Assembly: GCF_027244095.1 (NCBI RefSeq)
Contig: NC_069659.1
Span: 29,668,501 to 29,732,500 of the forward strand
Length of the DNA stretch: 64,000 nt
Direction: 5' to 3'
Origin: Hemicordylus capensis
Taxonomy: Eukaryota > Chordata > Lepidosauria > Squamata > Cordylidae
Below the pieces are notes generated by a model. That model did no database searches, was not told the origin of the DNA, and saw nothing but the letters and a program-made list of their open reading frames with translations. The translations under genes were made by a program, and so were the position numbers. Positions 55,392-64,000 of this stretch are shown here, piece by piece. Position 1 is the stretch's first letter. Each line of letters begins with the position of its first letter.

Positions 55392-57830
55392 AGCTACCAT
55401 GTAGATGGACCACTACCTGGTTAAGGTTGGTCTCACAGCCGCAATCCACCCCTGCAGGGGTGGTGGACCTATTAGGATGGTCCATCCAGAAAGGCTGCTG
55501 GACCCAGTGGGATTGCAAAAGGCCTTGAAGGATTTTGACGTTGGTGCGGCCGGTGATTCTGTCAATACCCTGGTAGGATCCTGGAACAGGGAACTCAACA
55601 GGACAGTAGACACGATTGCTCCCAAGCGTCCCTTCCGACCTGCTGCAAAAATGGCCCCTTGGTATACTGAGGGGCTGTGGGGGCTGAAGCGGTTGGGTAA
55701 GTGACTAGAGTGCAAGTGGAGGAGAATTTGGTCCGAATCTGACAGGATTCAGCATGTGACCCATTTGAAGGCTTATGCGCTGGCAGTGGGTGCAACAAAA
55801 AAGAGATTCTGGTCTTTGTGCATTGTGGCTGCAGGTTGACGCTCGGTGGAGCTATCCCGGGTTGTGAGGAGTTTGGTTTCTGCTCCTTCTACTTGCAAAC
55901 AGTCACCAGAGTTGCTCTGCTGTGATGCCTTTAATGGGTTTTTGCAAAAAAGATCTCCTGTATTCGGGCTGACTTGGACTCCACTATTTCTGCAAGATCT
56001 ATGGAGGAGGTGTCCAGCAATCCCTCTTGCAGTATTAGATTGGATCAGTTTCAATCTGTGATTCCTGACGATGTGGACAAGCAGCTTGGGGCGGTGCGGC
56101 CTACCACCTGTTCTCTGGATCCTTGCCCGACTGGACTGCTTCTATCTAGCAGGGAGATTGTTGGAGGTGGCCTACTTAATATTGTAAATGCATCGCTGAG
56201 GAAGGGTAGGGTGCCACCCTGCCTGAAGGAGGCAATGGTTAGACCACTCTTAAAGAAGCCTTCCCTGGACCGCTGAGCGATGGACAGCTACAGGCCAATC
56301 TCCAATCTCCAATCTCCCTTGGCTGGGCAAGGTGATTGAGCAGGTGCCGGCTGACCAGCTCTAGGCAGTCTTGGAGGAAACTGGTTATCTAGACCCATTT
56401 CAAACTGGCTTTAGAGCTGGCTATGGGGTTGAGACAACCTTGGTCAGCCTGAGGGATGACTTTTACCGGGGAATCGACAGAGGGAGTGTGACTCTGCTGA
56501 TTCTTCTGGATCTCTTGGTGGAGTTCGATACCATTGACCATGGTATCCTTCTGGAACGCCTGGGGGAGCTGGGGATAGGGGGCACTGCTTTGCATTGGTT
56601 CCGTTCCTATCTCTTGGGTAGATTCCAGATATTGGAGCTCGGTGACAGTTGCGCCTCAAATCAGGAACTATTAGATGGAGTCCCTCAGGGCTCCATTCTG
56701 TCACCAATGCTTTTTAATGTCTACATGAAACTGCTGGGTGAGGTCATCAAGAGATTTGGTGCTGGGTGTTATCAGTATTCTGATGACACTCAAATCTACT
56801 TCTCCTTTTCATCTTCAGGAAATGGCATTCAATCTCTAAATGCCTGCCTACAGGCTGTAATGGGCTGGATGAGGGATAACAAATTGAAGCTGAATCCAAG
56901 CAAGACGGAGGTGCTCATTGTGGGGGCTCAGAATCTGAGGGGTGAGTTAGATCTTCCTGTGCTGGATGGGGTTGCACTTCCCCAGAAGGAGCAGGTGCGC
57001 AGCTTGGGAGTACTCCTGCACCCAGGCCTCACCTTGGTATCTCAGGTGGAGGCCATGGCCAGGATTGCTTTCTATCCACTTCGGCTGATTCGACAGCTGC
57101 GCCCATTCCTCAAAGAGGATGACCTCAAAACAGTGATGCACCAGCTGGTAACCTCCCGGCTTGACTTTTGCAATGCACTCTACGTGGGGCTGCCTTTTTA
57201 TGTAGTCCGGAAACTTCAGTTAGTTCAGAATGTGGCGGTCATATTGGTCTCTGGGACAACCCCGAGAGACCATATGATGTCTGTTTTGAAACAGTTCCAC
57301 TGGCTGCCTTGATGTATCCAGGCAAAATACAAAGTGCTAGTTATTACCTTTAAAGCCCTGAATGACTTGGGTCCAAGATATCTTAGAGAGTGCCTTCTTT
57401 TACATGACCCCCACTGCACGTTAAGGTCATCTGGGAAGGTCCATCTCCAGTTACCACCAGTTCATTTGGTGGCAACTCGGAGGTGGGCCTTCTCTGTAGC
57501 TGCTCCTGGGCTGTGTAATGCACTCCCATCAGAAATTTGTAATCTTAATTCTTTCCTGTCTTTCAAGAGAGCTCTTAAAACTCATCTGTTGGGCCTGGCC
57601 TTTCAGGGTTTTTAATTAGTTTTAATTGTTTTAATGTTAACCTGGCTTTCAGGGTTTTAATTGTTTTGATAGTTTAATTGTTTTTTAAGATGTTTTTAAA
57701 TTGGTGTTTATATTTGTATTTCTGTTTTAATTGTTTTTATGATTTCTGTTGTTTAATTGTAAACCACCCTGAGCCAGCTCGGAAGGGCAGTAAAAAAACT
57801 GAACAAATAAATAAATAAAATAAATAATGA
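55392..57830 (+). mobile_element. CR1/L3-type LINE, best-preserved RT in the window
   Basis: Begins at the end of the endonuclease (MDHYLVKVGL). RT follows, with a 313-codon open frame (56371..57312) carrying FQTGFRAGYGVETTLVSL, LLDLLVEFDTIDHGILLE (A to E change in the usual AFDTIDH), [18 protein letters not shown] and YQYSDDTQIYFS (YSDD for YADD). The C-terminal LVITFKALNDLGPRYLRECL and 3' UTR end in (AAAT)n. Earlier frames are broken (for example TGA at 56274..56276). It is 5'-truncated. Confidence 0.9.
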
Positions 57831-59275
57831 GCTAGCTCATAGGGCATGTCACTTGGCATTTAGACTGTTAAAGGATGGATCTCAGGTCAAGTTTAACCCA
57901 AGACTAAGGGTGACTATCCCTGCGCCCACCCCCTTGATTGCTCTGCTATCAAGCATGTTAATGACTGGCTCGGGGCACAGGAAGCTCACTTGTTAAAATT
58001 CCTAGTCACTCCCAAGGCGTTCTTAAAAAACCTTCACCTTGTACTGAAACGAAGCATAACAATGTATTCTTTGCCCTGTCCCTTTTATCTACCTTTTCAG
58101 AAAGATGTGGACAGCATGTCACCTCAGGGCAAAATGCTGGCTATTTCTAGTCAAGACACAATCAATAAGTGTATCTCTTCCTCAGATTCACCAGCTGTGT
58201 CTCATCACGGCTTGGCATTGGCACCTCCATCTTGCCTTACCTGGACTTTTGCTACTGTCCTGCTTGTCACCTCCAGACCAGCTCTTTTTCCTAGCCTGGT
58301 CTGCACAGCACTCTTGGCTGTGAAATCCTGGTCTCCCAAGATCAGATCCCCTTTGGGTTTTGCCTGGTTCCTGAACCCCTGTCTGGTCCCTGGGTTCCCG
58401 TTTCTGCCTGTCATGGAGGAGAAAGCAACCCTGGCACTGGCCGAGCTTCAAGGGTCCAAACACCCCAATGGACAGACTTAGGTAGTATCTAACCTCTGCT
58501 CTCAAGCCTCTCACTCCCCTCCTTTCTTGCTCCTTCTAAAACCCAAAGCTCTTCTCCCTAAAGACTATTTCTCTGGTCAGCATTGAGTGGACTAATTCGA
58601 AACTCAAGCCAAATTGCCTCATCTTTTTGAGCTTTAACCTAGTCCTTTTAACTTGTTTGTCTTGTTAGTTTGTCACTTAATATTGTGTTGCTCATTAATC
58701 ATTATTTCTTTTCATGTACCCCTAAATCCTAAAATAAACATGATTCTATTTTTGTACTCCAACCTCTCTGTTCAGTTCTTTCCAAGATCAAAGATTTGAG
58801 CAAATTTATTCTGAGGTGGACTGCTCCATTCAAGCTTGTTAGATCCCCACACAAGCCTAAAACATTGCCAGGGGCATTTGCCAATTCCCCAGGAGCAGTT
58901 CCATTAACACAGGGCAGTAATACACGGGGTAGGGTTTAAAGGTCAGCTGCAAAAAGGAATTCTTGAATGGCGCTGCTCTATTTTTTGCACAATGATGCTG
59001 AGGAAAAGGCCCCAGCCTCTTCCACTTGGAGAAAAGTATGCAGTCCCTAGGTTTACTCATGAGAATGGCTGGGCAGCGGGATCAGCATTGCCCCAGTGAA
59101 AGGAACAATTCCTCATCTATGATAATGATGGATGCTGTTCCTGATTCGACTACCCACTCAAGAGAGTGTAAGGACATGAGGATTACCCTTCACAACTCAT
59201 GTAAAGAACTGTCTGTGGTGACGGGGGTGGGTGTTGAGCTGAATCGCTAATAATGTGCAATGACATCCCTTCTAA
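57831..59275. other. Unclassified stretch, possible LTR-like end
   Basis: A 163-codon frame (57990..58481) has no recognisable domain. 58735..58915 resembles 49140..49330. AATAAA at about 58733, followed by a U5-like stretch ending CCCCACA, would fit a decayed LTR; evidence is thin. Confidence 0.3.
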
Positions 59276-59800
59276 GGATGTACACGGAACCGGTGTGGGG
59301 ATGCTTGAAGGTGGGGGGATGACTTTAAGGGTGGGGTGGGTGCACTTACCCCTCCTGCCACGTTCCCCCTGCCGGCACTCCATTTGCAAAGGGTCCCTCG
59401 GGATGGCAGCATACCTCCCTGCTGCCCCGTTGCCTCATCGGTCCCTAGGCCAGCAGAAGTACCCAATGCGTCTGTGCATAGTGGGTGTGTGCATGTACAC
59501 ATCACTCATGTCACGTTTGCGTGCCCGAGGTGTGCGCTCACAAGCACAACATGCACATGCACGTGCCCATTGCATGAAGACTCATCAGGTACTTCCTCTG
59601 GCATCGGGTCTGATGAGGCAACAGGGTGGCAGGGAGGTACACTGTTTCCCTGAGGGACCCTTTGCAAATGCAGCATCGGTGGAGGGAATCCAGGGGGAGG
59701 GGTAAGTGCAGACTTGCCCGCCCTTAACATCATCTCCCACCTTCAAACCGGCAGATGGCTCATAAAGGGCCTCCGAACTGGTTTCGTGCACATTCCTAAT
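59276..59800. mobile_element. Foldback (snap-back) DNA element
   Basis: Long imperfect inverted arms of ~220 bp: AAGGATGTACACGGAACC at the left, and GTGCACATTCCT at the right. Inner blocks such as CATTTGCAAAGGGTCCCTC, ACCTCCCTGC and TTGCCTCATC recur in inverted order. No coding capacity. The ends resemble the hAT-like foldback at 61401, but a clean 8-bp duplication is not visible. Confidence 0.7.
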
Positions 59801-59805
59801 ACCTT

Positions 59806-60810
59806 TTCCCACAGACAGGTCTCTCATGAGAGTGTCAGGCCATGGAGACATAAATGAGGGCTGGGCAGCTGATGTCACCTAGCCAGGTTGCTGTATATCA
59901 GCAAGTCTCAGGGATGGGTACCCCTACAACAGCTCTCCCTGTCTTGGTGACTGCCATGAAGAAGCCATCAAAACATAGCCTCTGCCAGCCCATTCCATTT
60001 GAATATGTCCATCTTTCTTTTTGCCTGGAACGGCAACTCCACTCTTCTGGGGTCACTGGAAATTGAGGCTCCCCTCTCCCACATCGACCCATGGTGACAG
60101 ATCTGCATATGGTGCCATTCTGGTCCAAACCAGGAAATTTACATGAGAGTAAGTATCCGTCCCAGGCACCAATGTTTCTCCAGTTTGCCCATCTGGCTAC
60201 GACTGGACACATGGAGCATCAAAACCTCCTTTGGGTGCATGAAATAAAGATGGGGGGGGTCAGTGTGCAAAAGTACTATCATTAACCAGAGAGAATGGTG
60301 GCCCCACACTAACACCCCCCCCCCTTTTGTTAACTCATGAGCATTCAGTCCAATGGAAGACTGAAGGTTTTTAGAAACTTAAGGTCCTCCCCAGTAGACT
60401 TGCCTTCTCATGAAAGTGCTAGTCCCCTGGCAGCAAGCTGCAATGGGGGCAGCAGCATGGTTTGGTCCCCATAGATTGCTTTCCCAGAGTGAGCCATCAC
60501 AAGAGAATCCTTGGTCACAGCAGACCCCAGGATCCTTTGTCCTCCTTCATATACATATCCCCTTCTAGGACGTCATCGTCGTGTTCTCTTCCCTTTCCTG
60601 AATAATAGCGCCCCCCCATCCACCCCACAACAAGAAATAGTGCTTGTGTGAGACAATTTTCTTGTGGGGTTCTTACAAGGGTGGTGGTGCAATTGCCCTG
60701 AAAACGGAGGTTGCCAGGCTTCAGTTGGATGAATGTCTGTGATGCAATTCACAGATTGAAAAATTATCCATAGTTTTAGCAACCTCCAGTTTCATGTTAC
60801 ATGCGAATGT
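59806..60810 (+). repeat. Unclassified ~1 kb repeat, copy 4 (most complete)
   Basis: From CCCACAGACAGGTCTCTCATG to the terminal AGCAACCTCCAGTTTCATGT and GAATGTGGCC. Includes the AACCAGAGAGAATGG block also seen inverted at 50262. Confidence 0.7.
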
Positions 60811-60845
60811 GGCCGTAGCATGTATGCTGGAAAGTCTTGAACTGT

Positions 60846-61400
60846 TCAATTTCTTTCCATCATCAAATAGGGTATGTCACAGAGAAGAGCATTTTCCACC
60901 CTCCTAGCCATCTCTATAACTTTATCCAAGGTAGGTTTCCATTCCAATAACAGTTTTTCATGCAGTTTGGAGCAGTTTGTTTTCAGAACAATCTGATCAT
61001 TGATCAGATCATCAGTAAAACTGGCAAATTCACAGGTTACACTTAAGGCACACAGTGCTGTGACATCCTGATCACTAGTTCCACCAGGCAGTTGGAATCT
61101 AGAATAGAACATTCAGCAATCACATTCAAAGTAGGGTTGAAATGATCATCTAAGGCTTGAAGAGGAGCTTCATAAGAATCGGCATCCCCTTCCAAGTTGG
61201 GGGAATGGGCCAATTATTATACATTCTTTGGCCTTCAGGGTCCAGGTAGTGAAGCAATGTAGCCTTTTATTTTAATAGAGTAAAATCATGGTCCTGTATG
61301 GTGACAAGGTAATTGCAGAAATTGGACCTCCATTGTTTCCAGAAAAGAGTAGGTTCTCCTGGGATGGACAAAAAAAAAATTGGTGGTGGAATCTGAGCCA
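60846..61400 (-). pseudogene. Ty3/gypsy-type gag fossil
   Basis: Minus-strand capsid-like peptides (a PGEPTLFWK-like start, LLHYLDPEGQRMYN, DDLINDQIVLKTN, DKVIEMARRVEN) match vertebrate Ty3/gypsy gag. The piece is broken, with a few breaks, and looks old. A hAT-like element is inserted at its upstream side (61401..62834). No pol or long terminal repeat was identified next to it. Confidence 0.75.
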
Positions 61401-62834
61401 TAGGGATGTGCACAAACCCGGTTCACCTGGTTTGGTTCGTATTCGAATCGGGTTCGAACCAGGAGGGGGTGGTGGTTCGGTTTTGGTTTTGTTCGAACCA
61501 CACCCTGGTTCCGTTCGAATTCGAACTGGTTTGAACAGATTCAAACTGCATCGAACCAGTTTGGACACCCAAAAATTGGTAGAATGGTAGCTGGCACCCA
61601 GGGGTACCTGCTGCCCAAACCCCAAAGCAATCGGCCACACGTACGATTTTTTATGAATTTTTGATTATTATTATTTTTTTCTCATAGGGTATCATGAGAC
61701 TCGTACCAGGCCATTATACCTTATTGTGGAGAACCCATGTGTGCCAACAACCATGCAAACCCCGAAGCAATCAGACACCCCTATGATTTTTTTTAGGAAT
61801 ATTTGAAATATTTTAAATTATTTTTCTCATAGAGTATAATGGGAAACGAACCAGTCCATATACCCTATTGTGGAGCACCTAGGGGCACAAAAGCAGGGTG
61901 GGTGGAATACAGACAGGGGTGCCAGGAGTGGCAATTGGACACTCCTCTGATTATTGGTGAATTGTATTTTTGAATTCCTCCTAGTGAATAATTAGGATTG
62001 CCGCAAATGTATAGCTTCACGTTGGGGGGAAAGGGGTGTCATAGAGTGGAGTGTGTTGGGTGGTAGTTCCTAGGGTGGGCAAGGAAGCTATCAGAATTAT
62101 TTGAAAGGAATTGGGCAAAGGGATGATCTTTAAGTGATTTTTGAAGTTTACGTGTCTTTAAGGTTTTTCTCCATAAAGAGGCATGGAGGTGTCAGCAAAT
62201 GTATAGCTTCACTTTGGGGGCAAATGGGTGGCCTAGAGCAGTGTGGGGTTGGTGGTAGTGGTAGGTAAGCGCAAGGAAGCTACCTGAATTATTTCAAAGG
62301 ATTTGGGCAGAGGGCTGGTTTTTGGTGAATTGTTGAAGTTTACGCGACTTTAAGATTTTTCCTCATAATAAGTTATAATGGAACTTTCAGCAGCCCCATA
62401 AGTGCACTTGGGGGGTGCTGGGGTGGCCCAGAGTGAGTGGTGGTGTAGTGCACATAGGGTGCCAACCACCCCAGGGGTTTCTAACCAATGGGGTACAGGG
62501 TTCAGTTGTTTCTGAAGAATTCTGAGTGAGGATTCTATAATAGCGAATTAGAGTGGATTCATGATGTCTCATTGAAAATCTCATTAAATATCGTACGAGT
62601 GTCCGATTGCTTTGGGGTTTGGGTGACAGGTACTCCTGGTGTCAGCTACCATCCTACCAATTTTTGGGTGTCCGAACCGGTTCGAACCGGTTTGAATTGA
62701 ACCACCCCCTGGTTCGGTTCGAATTCCAACCTGAAGCTTGAACCTGATGGATGGTTCAGTTTGAATTCGAACCTTCAAAACACCCTGCTTCGATTTTGAA
62801 CTGGTTCCAATTCGAACTGGTTCGCACATCCCTA
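61401..62834. mobile_element. hAT-like foldback element with perfect 8-bp target duplication
   Basis: Termini TAGGGATGTGC and GCACATCCCTA are perfect inverted repeats. The arms (~250 bp) are rich in GGTTCGAA palindromes. CTGAGCCA occurs at 61393..61400 and again at 62835..62842. The centre holds repeated TCATAGGGTAT-type and GGTGGTAGT-type blocks without coding capacity. Eight-base duplications are typical of hAT transposons. Confidence 0.9.
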
Positions 62835-62842
62835 CTGAGCCA

Positions 62843-63220
62843 TGCTGCAGTGGGCATCCAGTGAACAACAGAGTAAAGGATTAAGAAGGAAAAATTACAT
62901 TCAGGGGTTGTGCAGGTCAGGAAGCTGGAGAAACAATCAGCAGCAGCAATTGTAGAATGCAGCAGTTCAGGAATGTAAATGTAGGCCCAGTAATGCAATG
63001 AAATGAAGTTGCAGGAACATTTACAAGCTTTGCAGGCTCAAACGCTTTGCGGGCTCAAACAACTCCATCATCTTCTCCTTTACCTCCCTTTCCCTTTCTG
63101 ACTCCACCCGCTATACTCTCTGCAAGATCCCCACTGGAACAAACATCTAAACAAAAAAGCTTAGAAGATACTGGATAGAATACAACGCATTTCAAAATTG
63201 TATGCCAACTATAAATAGAT
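62843..63220 (-). other. Sequence upstream of the gag fossil
   Basis: On the minus strand this precedes the gag fossil and may be part of the same retroelement, but no motif can be recognised. Nothing else seen. Confidence 0.3.
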
Positions 63221-63920
63221 ACCAGTGATGGAACAGTACCTAGTCAGATGTTAGAGGCAGCATAAGGATTTTGAAGAGCATGACTCACCAGTATATCTCC
63301 ATGTCCATTCACCAAGCCCTGCATAGTTTTCCCCATTGTTAACTTTTTAACCTTTTGTTGACTACCCATCCAGAAGTGATACATGGAGGCTGTTTACTTT
63401 TCACGAGCTCCTAGCCTAGGTTAGGTTGCTCAATGTGGAATGCATGTAGATCTATATCCATGTAGATCCCAGTGCTCCCACTCAGCCAAACCCCATTTCA
63501 GAGTCTGGCTCTTAACTAAGGTTAAGAATTCAGCTGCTGGGAACGTGTGTGTCTCCTAGTGCTGCACACAGCCCAAGGAGACACAGAGACAGGTGCCTAG
63601 AGTGACTGTCTGGTGGGGTAATCCCCCAATGAACCACGCTCAGTGCAGTGGTTTTCAGAGGCCGGATTCCCGGAGGCCGAGATGACATGTCCTGGCCTCT
63701 GGAGATCCACACTGCTTGGCGCAGTGCAGCAACATTCACTTGGTCATCTGGGGGAAGATGAGTTGGCCACCCGCCTGGTTATAAAAATAGCCCCATAGAA
63801 TGTTAAGCAACTGAGATTTTTAAAAGACACAGACAACTCTTAGTTCAAGATTTAATTGTCATTGAGATTCATATTTTAGAATACAGGCAGCTGTGTTGTA
63901 AGAGACTGAGTGTCTTGTGG
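63221..63920 (-). other. VMO1-c 3' UTR and downstream flank
   Basis: 63225..63350 resembles 31160..31290 behind VMO1-b, and 63841..63920 holds the conserved 3' UTR with ATTAAA (minus, 63856..63851). The sequence between is unclassified. Confidence 0.65.
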
Positions 63921-63921
63921 T

Positions 63922-64000
63922 TCAGTCACAGCAGTAGAACTTCACATCATTAAGAGCTGTTTTGTCACCAGGACCATAGTCAATATCCATCCTAGTCACT
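63922..64000 (-). CDS. VMO1: Vitelline membrane outer layer protein 1 homologue, copy c (3' end only)
   Basis: The last 25 codons and TGA of exon 3 lie in the window, read on the minus strand: VTRMDIDYGPGDKTALNDVK then FYCCD. The GDxTALND loop and the double-cysteine end are the VMO1 C-terminal signature. GDKT replaces the GDDT of the other copies, and DIDYGPG replaces the basic EGxQG loop, so this copy is more divergent. The stop sits at the same alignment position as in copy b. The gene continues beyond base 64000. Confidence 0.85.
   Translation of the reverse strand, partial: VTRMDIDYGPGDKTALNDVKFYCCD

Noticed and set aside
57990-58481. 163-codon open frame as a hypothetical protein
   Set aside because: No domain, no splice context, unlikely composition, and it lies among repeats; treated as chance.

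Overview
This is eukaryotic, repeat-dense DNA that looks like a squamate reptile (lizard or snake). The reasons are two tRNA-derived SINEs of the Sauria type with a BovB-like 3' tail, a BovB/RTE LINE fragment, many CR1/L3-type LINE fragments, R4/Dong-like LINEs, a DIRS-group Ngaro element, and host genes for VMO1 (vitelline membrane outer layer protein 1) of the sauropsid type. No prokaryotic features, tRNA or rRNA genes, or CRISPR arrays were seen.

Host genes. Three members of a VMO1 cluster are the only host genes I can support. VMO1-a (+, CDS 513..680, 1413..1507, 3336..3672) and VMO1-b (-, CDS 39266..39099, 38364..38270, 32193..31899) are complete three-exon genes with identical intron phases, and they point towards each other. 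VMO1-c (-) enters at the right edge with only the end of its last exon (63922..64000). Each encodes a secreted beta-prism protein with three GDD-type repeats. VMO1-a has lost the stop codon used by its two paralogues and gains a 14-residue, three-cysteine tail. VMO1-b has LINE 3' ends between its stop codon and its poly(A) signal.

Layout. 1-3.7 kb: VMO1-a with a small Helitron in intron 2. 3.7-9.9 kb: two SINEs, then a 5.4 kb Ngaro fossil (-). 9.9-17 kb: an inverted paralogue of the VMO1-b downstream flank, LINE tails, a BovB fragment, SINEs and a hAT MITE. 17-24.6 kb: CR1 LINEs and a LINE with an opposite-strand LINE nested in it. 24.6-28.8 kb: a PIF/Harbinger transposase fossil. 28.8-31.4 kb: VMO1-b flank carrying an R4-like LINE with a Helitron inside it. 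31.9-39.3 kb: VMO1-b, its intron 2 swollen by LINE, R4 and SINE insertions. 40-57.8 kb: R4-like LINEs, LINEs and copies of an unclassified ~1 kb repeat. 58-63.9 kb: foldback/hAT elements, a Ty3/gypsy gag fossil and the VMO1-c 3' end.

VMO1-a and VMO1-b and their flanks form an old inverted duplication, so each copy serves as a reference for empty sites in the other. This dates several insertions, including Ngaro and the Sauria SINEs, to after the duplication. The most informative mobile-element signals are R4-like LINEs bordered by trinucleotide tracts (often the tails of other retroelements), a Helitron insertion whose A^T site can be read from intact relatives, and a hAT foldback element with a perfect 8-bp target duplication.
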